Origin: an uncultured Stomatobaculum sp.
GTDB lineage: Bacteria > Bacillota > Clostridia > Lachnospirales > Lachnospiraceae
Reading direction: 5' to 3'
DNA length: 13,255 nucleotides
Assembly: GCA_938010625.1 (NCBI GenBank)
Contig: CALLVJ010000337.1
Coordinates: 1-13,255 of the forward strand
In this document: one piece after another, positions 1-5,704 of the stretch
How positions within the stretch are numbered: the first letter of the stretch is position 1
Layout of the letters: each line of letters starts with the position of its first letter
The notes under the pieces: generated by a model
Databases searched by the model: none
What the model was told of the DNA's origin: nothing
Seen by the model: the letters and a program-made list of their open reading frames with translations, nothing else
Position numbers and translations under genes: made by a program

Positions 1-474
1 AAGATAATGCGGAAGAACATAGAAATCAATCAAACCAAGACCCACATCATCTTTTTGTGAGTAATCATCCGGCTTCTCATCCATTTGTTCAATATATTGT
101 ATGGTTGAAGCGCATATAATCGCACCTGCCGATTCACCAATCATGAGTTTTCCATTTGCTAATTCTTTCTTCAACAACTCATCTGTTCCCGTTTTGCGTA
201 GTTGATCCATAAGGAAAAAAGAATTTCCGCCAGTAAAATATATAATATCCGCATCTTCAAAAACAGACCTTATTGTTGAATAAGTCTCCGTTGAAATATC
301 AATTTCAGTTACGGCTGCTTCCAGTTTTTTGAATAGTTTTCGAGCCGAGCCAACATAACCTGTATATCCTTCACGCAGTGAAGCTGTTGGAATAAATGCG
401 ACTTTCTTGTTATTAATTTCTTCCTTTATTAAACTTCCTACACTTGAAAAGTGCGAACATAAGAACAGTTTCAT
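1..474 (-). CDS. Peptidase E-like protein (S51 / class I glutamine amidotransferase-like), partial
   Basis: The 158 visible codons run off the left edge, so the C-terminus is missing. The protein resembles the S51 peptidase E family, cytosolic serine peptidases that in characterised members cleave N-terminal Asp-X dipeptides. Family marks seen: an early VAFIPTAS strand (about residues 25-32), a YFTGGN turn (79-84), the nucleophile elbow GESAGA with the predicted catalytic Ser115, and PHY with a candidate catalytic His156. The start ATG has GGAGGAG 6-7 bases upstream, and a promoter lies just before that. The gene is clearly more A+T-rich than the ICE genes and intron beside it, which suggests separate acquisition. 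It lies on the same strand as parB and begins right after the last recognisable group II intron domain, where an intron-encoded reverse transcriptase would normally sit. The family call is fairly sure; the substrate is unknown, and it could be a non-peptidase amidotransferase-like relative. Confidence 0.8.
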   Translation of the reverse strand, partial: MKLFLCSHFSSVGSLIKEEINNKKVAFIPTASLREGYTGYVGSARKLFKKLEAAVTEIDISTETYSTIRSVFEDADIIYFTGGNSFFLMDQLRKTGTDELLKKELANGKLMIGESAGAIICASTIQYIEQMDEKPDDYSQKDDVGLGLIDFYVLPHYL

Positions 475-523
475 CTAAATTCTCCTCCATAACTTCTAAT
501 TTGTTTTACTAAATGCTTTTAAT

Positions 524-552
524 ATTATACCATATTTTCAATTATTGAACAA
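524..552 (-). promoter_or_regulatory. Promoter of the peptidase E-like gene
   Basis: On the minus strand a perfect TATAAT (529-524) is preceded by TGG, giving an extended -10 (TGnTATAAT). Seventeen bases upstream is a weak -35, TTGTTC (552-547). The gene can therefore probably be transcribed independently of the ICE operon. The -35 element overlaps the point where intron sequence gives way to A+T-rich DNA. Confidence 0.65.
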
Positions 553-1192
553 TAGACTGCCGTCCTTCGCCATGTGGGCGTCATTATTCGCTTCCGATTT
601 TACGGCTATCCCTGTCAATCCAGGATCCTCGGACTACTACGACGGCTCCGTTACCATGCTGAATTTTCAGCGTCATCTCCCTTGCTTTTTACATTTGGGA
701 TTTATCACCTTGCGGCATTACGCATAGCCGTTTCCGGCGTTTCAGTTTAGGTAATCCCCGTTTAAGTCATTGCGATGAGTTGTACTGTTGTCGGTATGGG
801 AGTTTTCACCATTTTCCGCTACTTGCGACTGGCTTGCATCGGTTGTTCCACGGGTTGCAGACAGCAAAATACTAACCCGCCGATGCACCACCGTATCATT
901 TCCCTTTTCGGTGGGGAGATGGTTAGCCCCGGCCTCTGGCTTTCCTTTAAGCAGTGTAGCCTTCATCCTCATACGGTACCTTTCACCTCGACACTCAGTC
1001 GCAGTTTGGGAACTTCACTGACTTGTGCCTTTACAAACGTGCTGTTGTCCCCGTTGTGTTTCCACTCGAGGTTAGTTGTTAGCGATAGGCTGTGCTTTCG
1101 CACCTCATAACTTTACCTATTGCTTTCTCAAAGCAAAATCTACAATGACCCGCGTCGCATGGGTGCCCAGCCCACGCGCCTTACGGGCGCAC
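541..1192 (-). mobile_element. Group II intron, 5' portion (domains I-III), inserted in parB
   Basis: There is no gene in this stretch; on the minus strand it reads as structured group II intron RNA. It begins exactly after parB codon 115 with GTGCGCC, matching the 5' GUGYG consensus. EBS1 (GCTGTC, 865-860) is complementary to the last six exon bases GACAGC (IBS1, 1198-1193). EBS2 (ACCAT, 923-919), in the loop of a GGGG/CCCC hairpin (930-913), is complementary to exon bases ATGGT (IBS2, 1204-1200). Other hairpins include GTGC-GAAA-GCAC (1103-1092) and a TTGCTTT/AAAGCAA stem (1136-1120). The segment with TAGTAGTCCGAG and ATGGCGAAGG is closed by a GCCGTC (646-641)/GACGGC (564-559) stem, which I read as domain III. 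No reverse transcriptase and no domain V or VI are visible. The left limit is approximate, because domain IV should start near 558. Confidence 0.82.
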
Positions 1193-1537
1193 GCTGTCCA
1201 CCATAAAGATGATTGCCACATCATCATCTATTTCCTTAACGATGACCGGCACTGTCTCCAAACCTGCCAGCTGCGCCGCATGAAGTCTGCGGTGTCCCGA
1301 AAGGATTTCGTATCCGCCTTCCGGGTCAGGTCGGACAATCAGCGGTGATACCACACCGATCTGCTTGATGCTCTCCACGGTCTGTTCCATCAGCTCATCG
1401 TCCCGCACCTTAAAGGGATGGCCTTCAAAGGGATGCAGGTCTGAAAGCGGCATCTCCGTCCGCTGCTCCTTAGCCGCAGCGTCGGCAGCTGAGCCACTGC
1501 GGTTTTCTGTTGTAATACTGGTTTTTGCTTTTGCCAT
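1193..1537 (-). CDS. parB: ParB/Spo0J-like partition protein, 5' exon interrupted by group II intron
   Basis: These 115 codons form the ParB N-terminal domain. A charged, Ala-rich lead (about 1-28) is followed by the core IGVVSPLIVRP (60-70), the conserved arginine box GHRRLHAAQLAG (81-92) and the start of the next conserved segment, FMVDS (111-115). ParB proteins bind centromere-like sites and, as CTP-dependent clamps, help segregate or regulate DNA; here the job would be maintenance of the mobile element. The reading frame is broken by the intron, whose first bases add only V-R-P before a stop. Homologues continue with a segment like N-x-Q-R-E-N, so the DNA-binding and C-terminal domains should lie past the intron, outside the window. 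A functional protein requires splicing. The start has GGAAGGAGGT about 11 bases upstream. Confidence 0.8.
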
Positions 1538-1616
1538 TCAGCTTCTTAACCTCCTTCCAGCGGTGATAGATGTCATTCTTACCTGCGAAGAACGCCTTTT
1601 TTGCCTTGCACTTCAT
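1470..1616 (-). CDS. Possible 48-aa basic protein coupled to the DnaC-like gene
   Basis: This short frame starts at an ATG that overlaps the stop of the DnaC-like gene as ATGA (1616-1613), the usual mark of translational coupling. The same arrangement is used elsewhere in this operon. The predicted peptide is Lys-rich, starts MKCKAKKAFFAGKND and ends with a CRRCG motif. Its last 68 bases overlap the 5' end of parB, including the parB ribosome binding site, so translating it would affect parB initiation. I do not recognise a family. It could be a chance frame, and the coupling geometry is the main support. Confidence 0.4.
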   Translation of the reverse strand: MKCKAKKAFFAGKNDIYHRWKEVKKLNGKSKNQYYNRKPQWLSCRRCG

Positions 1617-2458
1617 AGATCAAGTACCTCCTTAACGACCTGCTGTTTTTCTTTTCCAATGCTCTTTCTGCGGTCCTCTCCGCTGATTCGCACCGGTGTA
1701 CACATTTCCAGAATCCTGCTGTAAATCCGGGCGTATGCCACATCCTGCGGATTGCGGATTTCAGCAATCTTCAGATTGGTTGTGATAATGACCGGAAGCC
1801 CGGACTTGTACCGCTCATCAATAACGGCGTAGACCTGCTCCAACGCATATTCGGTGCTGCGCTCTATCCTCAGATCATCCAGAATCAACAAAGAATAATT
1901 AGAAAACGAAGCGATATACCGGTATCGTTCTTCCGAATACATGGCTCCCATCTGGTTCAAGATTTTGGAGAAGTTCGTCATCAAAACCGGAATGCCCTGT
2001 TCCAGCAGCGCATTGGCAATACATGCCGCCACAAAGGACTTTCCGGTGCCGACATCTCCCCATAACAAAAGGCCAAGGTTTTCAGCCTTGACCTTTTTCC
2101 ACTGCTCCACATAGCGTTTTGCCATCTGGATATCCTTATTGTCCTCTGCAACGGCAAAATTCCATTCCAGAAGATGCTTTTCCTGAATTCCCGTTGCCTT
2201 CAGCTGCCTGATTTTGCGCTGCCGCTCCACCAGCTCATCCTGGCGTTTCTTTTCCGCCATTGCTTCCTGCTGGCATCTGCAAAGGCAGGGAACAATCTTG
2301 TCTCTGCCCCAGAGCTTTACCCTGCACTGCACCGGCGTATGGCAGCTTCGGCAATACAACAGTCCGTCCTCGCCCTGATATTCCCGCTCTCCGGGTTCTT
2401 TCGGCGTAAAGAGCGAATCCAACGCCGCATTCAAAACTTCAGGCACCATGTCGCTCAT
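1613..2458 (-). CDS. DnaC-like AAA+ ATP-binding protein (helicase loader)
   Basis: This is a 281-aa protein of the DnaC/IstB/DnaI AAA+ group. The N-terminal part has a cysteine cluster (C36, C39, C45, C58, C60, C62) consistent with a zinc-binding module, as in DnaI-type loaders. A charged helical stretch (65-95) follows, then the ATPase domain with Walker A GDVGTGKS (134-141), Walker B LLILDDL (190-196) and sensor-1 TTN (226-228). Family members load the replicative helicase onto DNA melted by an initiator. Its place right after the replication protein, with an ATGA overlap (2458-2455), supports a role in ICE replication after excision or transfer. An IstB transposition helper is less likely because no transposase is adjacent. 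The first ATG is used because it makes the overlap; Met4 is an alternative. Confidence 0.88.
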   Translation of the reverse strand: MSDMVPEVLNAALDSLFTPKEPGEREYQGEDGLLYCRSCHTPVQCRVKLWGRDKIVPCLCRCQQEAMAEKKRQDELVERQRKIRQLKATGIQEKHLLEWNFAVAEDNKDIQMAKRYVEQWKKVKAENLGLLLWGDVGTGKSFVAACIANALLEQGIPVLMTNFSKILNQMGAMYSEERYRYIASFSNYSLLILDDLRIERSTEYALEQVYAVIDERYKSGLPVIITTNLKIAEIRNPQDVAYARIYSRILEMCTPVRISGEDRRKSIGKEKQQVVKEVLDL

Positions 2459-3129
2459 AGGCTGTCTCCTTCCTCAAATGTGTAGTCTGCCGGGTTATAC
2501 TTCGGCTTTTCTCGCTTTGCCCAGCTCCGGATTGTGGCAAGGTGATTTTTGTAACTCCTGCCGGTGGAGGCCATATACTCAGAGAGCCGTTCAACCCGCA
2601 TCTGATAATCTCTTGGGAACTCCTGCCGGAGCTTGCCGTATTCTGTGTCAGAGAGAAGGACATTTTCGTATGAGCCATACCGGTGCTGGATTTCCTTCTT
2701 CTCTCTTTTATTGATTGTTTCAGTACTTGTTCTATTAGTACTTAATTGCGCGGGATTTTCCGTATCCGGTGTGTCCGTATCCGGATTTACCGTATACGGC
2801 TTTTCCGTACACGGTGATTCCGAACACGGCTTTTTTTTTGGCATCTCATAAATCACATACTCCGCTCTGCCCATCCGACCGTTGCTCTCACGCTGCTGGT
2901 TCCTTTCCAGATACCCAAGACGCTCCAGCTCTTTCAGAGCAGTAAGCACTCCATCTACGCCATCCGGCGTAATCGAAGATAGTCCCCGTACCGAATAGTT
3001 CCATGTGTCCGGCAAACTGAGCAGCATAGAGAGAAGTCCTTTTCCTTTCAGGCTGAGACCCTGATCCCGCAGGTGGTAATTGCACATCGTTGTGTAATTG
3101 CTGTTTTTCTCAACCCTGAATACCGGCAT
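2455..3129 (-). CDS. Replication initiator-like protein (RepA_N/DnaD-type winged helix, P-x-T repeats)
   Basis: This 224-aa protein starts MPVFRVEKNSNYTTM, the typical opening of replication proteins in clostridial ICEs and phages. Residues about 5-90 form a winged helix-turn-helix (LRDQGLSLKGKGLLSMLLSLP, then a wing near GYLERNQQR). A linker (about 101-127) consists of five-residue repeats of P-x-T/S-x-x type, encoded by 15-bp DNA repeats. The C-terminal region (about 150-224) resembles the C-terminal domain of DnaD/DUF6017-type proteins, with an SYKNHLATIRSWAKRE helix. It probably binds the element origin and recruits the DnaC-like partner, whose start overlaps this stop. An in-frame ATG four codons upstream (3141) gives 228 aa, but AAGG directly abuts it. 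The chosen ATG has GGTGAG at a better distance and matches the usual family N-terminus. Confidence 0.82.
   Translation of the reverse strand: MPVFRVEKNSNYTTMCNYHLRDQGLSLKGKGLLSMLLSLPDTWNYSVRGLSSITPDGVDGVLTALKELERLGYLERNQQRESNGRMGRAEYVIYEMPKKKPCSESPCTEKPYTVNPDTDTPDTENPAQLSTNRTSTETINKREKKEIQHRYGSYENVLLSDTEYGKLRQEFPRDYQMRVERLSEYMASTGRSYKNHLATIRSWAKREKPKYNPADYTFEEGDSL
2756..2830 (-). repeat. Five tandem 15-bp near-palindromic repeats inside the replication gene
   Basis: Five head-to-tail 15-bp units start at 2756, 2771, 2786, 2801 and 2816. Each contains a CCGTATACGG-like near-palindrome; the middle copy is perfect and the others differ by one or a few bases. Because 15 bp is five codons, they encode the P-x-T-x-x peptide repeats. 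In RepA_N-type replicons the origin lies inside the rep coding region, so these may be initiator-binding iterons. That role is inferred. Confidence 0.75.
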
Positions 3130-3277
3130 GGTGCTCACCATCCTTTTTCGCAGGCTCCGCTTTTTTCTTCGGACATCTGCGAGGACGATCTTCGCTGTCC
3201 TCCCGACGATGGTATTTACCGGTATCCTGCATCATGCGTTCAAACGCCTGAAGTCGTCCCTCTGTAAAAAGTGTCAT
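3110..3277 (-). CDS. Small basic protein between antirepressor and replication gene
   Basis: This 55-aa protein begins MTLFTEGRLQAFERMMQD and continues with a very basic tail rich in Arg and Lys (RPRRCPKKKAEPAKK). I recall similar small proteins with an EGRLQAFE core at this position in other clostridial elements, but no function is known to me. The ATG at 3277 overlaps the antirepressor stop as ATGA, which favours this start over an in-frame ATG five codons upstream (3292). Its 3' end overlaps the start of the replication gene by about 20 bases. Tight packing on both sides suggests a real, co-translated gene. The basic tail could bind nucleic acid, but that is a guess. Confidence 0.6.
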   Translation of the reverse strand: MTLFTEGRLQAFERMMQDTGKYHRREDSEDRPRRCPKKKAEPAKKDGEHHAGIQG

Positions 3278-4104
3278 TCGATCACACCCCATTTCTTAAA
3301 CAACTTGAAGAGATGATTCTTTTCCTTGCAGGTCACTCTCGTCTGCTGTACCAGTTTTCCGCTTCTGCCGTAGCAATCCCGGACAATAAAATAGCCCCTT
3401 GCAGATTCGTCTGCAAAAGGCATCAGCCAGCCGCTTGGACTGCGATACAGATAGCGGTGATCCAGTAAGAGAGCCACTGCCGTCTTCTCCGGGATTCCGA
3501 TTTCCTTACAGAAATTCCGGATGCAGGTGCAATCCTCCGAATTTACAAAGGTGTCGAAGTAATCTGCCTTGGGCTGTGCCGCATCCAGCTGTTTGCGGAT
3601 ACCCTCAAGCTGCTCTCTCTCTGCTAGAAGCTCCTGTGCCAGGCTGTAGATGACCTCCGGGTGCTGAATCACCTGATCCAAAATAGAATCGCTCATATAC
3701 ACTCCATACTTTCGGATGGACGGGAGAACTTCATCAAACACCCAGTGTTCAAACCGTTCTGCCGATGGCAGCTTGCTGTGAACGATCAGCCGGTAAACAT
3801 CGCCTTCCGTAATAAAGGAGATTTCAACGACCTGCTCTCCAGCATCCCCATACTGATTCACCTTCTGAACGACCCCCTCGCGTTTCGTTAGTGGGCCTCT
3901 GCAATGGCGTTTCACAGCGGCGTAGGGATTCACATATCCCAACGCTTTCGCCACGTCGCTTGCACAGAAGAAGGTCTTGCCTGCCTCCTGTAACAAACGG
4001 ATCGAACCAAACTCCTGGTTCTCAAACACATCCATCATCTGCCTCGACTGTTCGCCATGACTGCCCACATCGGTGTCATGGGTCTTCTGATTGAAATCCG
4101 TCAT
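3274..4104 (-). CDS. Phage-type antirepressor (BRO-N plus KilAC domain)
   Basis: This is a 276-aa protein. After a polar lead (1-24), residues about 25-135 match the BRO N-terminal domain (FCASDVAKALGYVNPYAAVKRHC, then ITEGDVYRLIVHSKLPSAERFEHWVFDEVLPSIRKYG). A coiled stretch (155-178) leads to a C-terminal KilAC/ANT-like domain (180-276) with a degenerate helix-turn-helix. Such proteins in phages bind DNA or the phage repressor to relieve repression; in ICEs they usually head the replication operon and probably regulate it. AGGAGGT lies about six bases upstream of the ATG. It is the first gene of the operon reading inward from rpsI and sits behind a terminator-like hairpin, so it may be controlled by attenuation. 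Confidence 0.87.
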   Translation of the reverse strand: MTDFNQKTHDTDVGSHGEQSRQMMDVFENQEFGSIRLLQEAGKTFFCASDVAKALGYVNPYAAVKRHCRGPLTKREGVVQKVNQYGDAGEQVVEISFITEGDVYRLIVHSKLPSAERFEHWVFDEVLPSIRKYGVYMSDSILDQVIQHPEVIYSLAQELLAEREQLEGIRKQLDAAQPKADYFDTFVNSEDCTCIRNFCKEIGIPEKTAVALLLDHRYLYRSPSGWLMPFADESARGYFIVRDCYGRSGKLVQQTRVTCKEKNHLFKLFKKWGVIE

Positions 4105-4148
4105 ACCTGTTACCTCCTACTCAAATTTGTCTCGCCGGATTTCGGGCG

Positions 4149-4204
4149 AAAAAAAATAGAGCCTCGACCCATTCTCGTTTTCAAAGAATGAGCCAAGGCT
4201 CTAT
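4149..4204 (-). terminator. Intrinsic terminator or attenuator ahead of the antirepressor operon
   Basis: On the minus strand ATAGAGCC (4204-4197) pairs with GGCTCTAT (4163-4156), with a further inner CATTCT/AGAATG match. It is followed directly by eight T residues (4156-4149), giving a complete rho-independent shape. It lies only about 45 bases before the antirepressor start and downstream of any promoter in the 4206-4480 region, so it would act as an attenuator rather than an end-of-gene terminator. A small TCGCC/GGCGA hairpin (4149-4132) follows, before the ribosome binding site. Confidence 0.7.
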
Positions 4205-4482
4205 GTAACAGGATACCTGATATTATTTTTTTGCAAAATTCGTCAGAACTCATTAAACGAATCTGACACTGTTTTTCATTCAGTTTCAGCCGGATTTTTA
4301 CCGAAAATCTGTCAAGGATATGGGGCTAATTTCCCCTCCAAAATGGCCTTCTGTAAACCCATTTTCCCACCCATTAGGCTCAAAAATAGGCCGTAAACCC
4401 ATGGTAAACCCATCCAAATGGGCTAATTTGAAGTCAAATTTCCTCAAATTTCACCATAGGAATCAGGTGATTTCAAGCATAG
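4205..4482. other. Non-coding region holding the probable ICE/chromosome boundary
   Basis: No credible gene lies here. The stretch is A+T-rich and contains three GTAAACCCAT copies, two competing inverted repeats near 4238-4267 (ATTCGT/ACGAAT and GTCAGA/TCTGAC), and a lone TTGACA (4315-4310, minus) without a matching -10. A TAATAT (4225-4220, minus) is a weak -10 candidate for the antirepressor operon. The element end should fall in this stretch, but the exact att core cannot be set from one end. Confidence 0.45.
4353..4413. repeat. Three direct copies of GTAAACCCAT near the element end
   Basis: Identical 10-mers occur at 4353-4362, 4393-4402 and 4404-4413. The start-to-start distances are 40 and 11 bp, roughly whole helical turns, so bound proteins would lie on about the same DNA face. 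Sites of this kind near an element terminus are often arm-type sites for an integrase or excisionase, but no integrase is visible here to match them. Confidence 0.6.
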
Positions 4483-4519
4483 AAAAAGCCCGGAAAATGG
4501 CGTATTTCCGGGCTTTTTT
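4483..4519 (-). terminator. rpsI operon terminator (possibly bidirectional)
   Basis: A long stem is formed by AAAAAGCCCGGAAA (4483-4496) and TTTCCGGGCTTTTT-type bases (4505-4519), with an 8-base loop and runs of T on both strands. It lies 20 bases after the rpsI stop and ends the rplM-rpsI transcript. Its intact presence shows that the mobile element did not disrupt rpsI or its terminator. Confidence 0.9.
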
Positions 4520-4538
4520 AGCATTTTTAAGTTGTAGA

Positions 4539-4931
4539 TTATCGCTTACTGAACTGCGGTGCGCGACGTGCGGCCTTGAGACCGTACTTCTTTCTCTCCT
4601 TCATGCGCGGATCTCTCGTGAGGAAACCCGCCTTCTTGAGAACCGGACGATAATCCTGATCTGCCTCAAGCAGTGCTCTCGAGATGCCGTGGCGGATTGC
4701 ACCTGCCTGACCGGCCATACCGCCGCCCAGAACATTGACACAGATATCGAACTTCTCGCTGGTCTCCGTTGCGATAAGCGGCTGACGAACTGTCATTCTC
4801 AGAACCTCAAGGCCAAGATAGTCCTCAATATCTCTCTTGTTGATTGTAATCTTACCAGTCCCCGGCACCAGATAGACTCTGGCAACAGAAGTTTTCCTTC
4901 TTCCGGTTCCGTAATATCTCTCACTTGCCAT
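4539..4931 (-). CDS. rpsI: 30S ribosomal protein S9 (uS9)
   Basis: This is a 130-aa, full-length uS9. It opens with [16 protein letters not shown] (6-21), carries the signature [22 protein letters not shown] (66-87), and ends in the basic tail RRAPQFSKR, whose final SKR in S9 reaches the P-site tRNA in the small subunit. GAGAGGAGCG precedes the ATG. It follows rplM after 16 bases, the standard L13-S9 operon that keeps the two proteins co-expressed. The strong terminator lies just downstream, and the mobile element starts after that. Confidence 0.98.
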   Translation of the reverse strand: MASERYYGTGRRKTSVARVYLVPGTGKITINKRDIEDYLGLEVLRMTVRQPLIATETSEKFDICVNVLGGGMAGQAGAIRHGISRALLEADQDYRPVLKKAGFLTRDPRMKERKKYGLKAARRAPQFSKR

Positions 4932-4947
4932 TTTCTACACGCTCCTC

Positions 4948-5382
4948 TCAGCCTTTGATGGTCAGAACTTCCGGCTTCTGTGCCTGGTGATTGTGATTCT
5001 CTCCTGCATAGACATGCAGTTTCTTGTACATCTGTGCGCCGAGGGGTCCCTTCGGGAGCATGCCCTTGACTGCGTTCTCAATCACCTTCTCCGGCTTCTT
5101 TGCCTTTAGCTCGCGAAGCGTGGTCTCCTTCATGCCGCCGACATAGAGGGAGTGGGAATGGTAAACCTTCTGATCCAGCTTCTTGCCAGTGACGGCAATC
5201 TTATCTGCATTAATGACAATGACATAGTCGCCGCAGTCAACATGCGGAGTAAAGATCGGCTTGTTCTTGCCTCTCAGCACAGCTGCAACCTCCGAAGCAA
5301 GACGTCCGAGGGTGGCTCCATCCGCATCGACCACATACCATTTTCTCTCAACGGTATCCGGATTCGCCATAAAACTCTTCAT
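4948..5382 (-). CDS. rplM: 50S ribosomal protein L13 (uL13)
   Basis: This is a 144-aa uL13, the usual length. Typical segments seen: [20 protein letters not shown] at the N-terminus, [17 protein letters not shown] (26-42), [18 protein letters not shown] (45-62), and the signature GMLPKGPLG near residues 107-115 followed by KKLHVYAG. L13 is an early assembly protein of the large subunit, bound to 23S rRNA. The ATG at 5382 is chosen because AGGAGG lies six bases upstream and the protein then begins exactly as its homologues do; an in-frame ATG ten codons earlier has no comparable support. It is the first gene of the rplM-rpsI unit, behind a strong promoter and a structured leader. Confidence 0.98.
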   Translation of the reverse strand: MKSFMANPDTVERKWYVVDADGATLGRLASEVAAVLRGKNKPIFTPHVDCGDYVIVINADKIAVTGKKLDQKVYHSHSLYVGGMKETTLRELKAKKPEKVIENAVKGMLPKGPLGAQMYKKLHVYAGENHNHQAQKPEVLTIKG

Positions 5383-5499
5383 GATTATCCTCCTAGTAGG
5401 ACACGGGAGCAAAGATCCGTGTCTTCTGACCTGATTATACGTGAAGTGCCACAGCTTACTTCTCCGGGGCTTGGTAAAAGCTTAGCCTAGGCGTCACAG
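5383..5499 (-). ncRNA. rplM 5' leader, probable L13 autoregulatory leader
   Basis: About 117 bases separate the inferred transcription start from the rplM ATG. The 3' part forms a strong hairpin, GACACGG (5423-5417) with CCGTGTC (5406-5400), ending just before the AGGAGG. Firmicute rplM genes often have an L13 leader motif thought to bind L13 and repress translation. The position fits, but I have not matched the full consensus. Confidence 0.5.
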
Positions 5500-5505
5500 C
5501 TTTAT

Positions 5506-5534
5506 ATTATAGGTATTTCTCCCGATTTTGTCAA
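5506..5534 (-). promoter_or_regulatory. rplM-rpsI promoter
   Basis: TTGACA (5534-5529) and TATAAT (5511-5506) on the minus strand are both perfect consensus and separated by exactly 17 bases. This is a strong vegetative (sigma-A) promoter, as expected for ribosomal protein genes. Transcription should start near 5499. Confidence 0.92.
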
Positions 5535-5605
5535 TGAAACAACTGCTTTTTCTTGTTGCCTTCCACATGCAATTTTGCTTCTTCTGCATGCAACACCGCT
5601 ATCCA

Positions 5606-5689
5606 CTTCTCTGCAAATTTCGCCTGTTCTGCGCCATTTTTTCTGTCGCACATCAAGTCATGCTTCTGCGAAATTTCGCTCTGACGCCC
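5606..5689. repeat. Diverged direct repeat between truA and rplM
   Basis: Two copies of a roughly 27-base unit with CTTCT, AAATTTCGC and a final GCC-type end lie at about 5606-5634 and 5663-5689. The second contains the perfect palindrome GCGAAATTTCGC (5668-5679). The 170-bp gap holding them has no gene and no clear truA terminator. No role is evident. Confidence 0.45.
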
Positions 5690-5704
5690 ACCCCTTCTGT
5701 GCGC

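Larger units (their letters stand above)
1..4480 (-). mobile_element. Putative integrative and conjugative element, one terminal segment
   Basis: The run of antirepressor, small basic protein, winged-helix replication protein with P-x-T repeats, DnaC-like loader and ParB is the replication/maintenance module I associate with Tn1549-like ICEs of Clostridia. It lies directly downstream of rpsI, and the rpsI 3' region has been reported as an integration target for some Gram-positive ICEs. No integrase, relaxase or type IV secretion gene is in the window; these would be expected to the left of position 1. The right boundary is not exactly resolved and is placed between the rpsI terminator and the antirepressor. 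A prophage or integrated plasmid is a less likely reading. Confidence 0.6.

Noticed and set aside
742..972. Minus-strand open frame of 76 codons, and plus-strand frames at 775-1110 and 788-1021, in the intron
   Set aside because: They lie within folded group II intron RNA domains (including EBS1 and EBS2) and show no protein family features or ribosome binding sites.
2756..2830. CRISPR-like array reading of the 15-bp repeats
   Set aside because: The units are contiguous with no spacers, in frame within a coding gene, and too short for CRISPR repeats.
4287..4315. Promoter for the antirepressor from TTGACA at 4315-4310
   Set aside because: At 16-18 base spacing the bases read CGGCTG or similar, with no -10 resemblance.
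4320..4958. Plus-strand 212-codon open frame
   Set aside because: It runs antisense through rpsI and its terminator; its content is explained by the complement of a highly conserved ribosomal gene.
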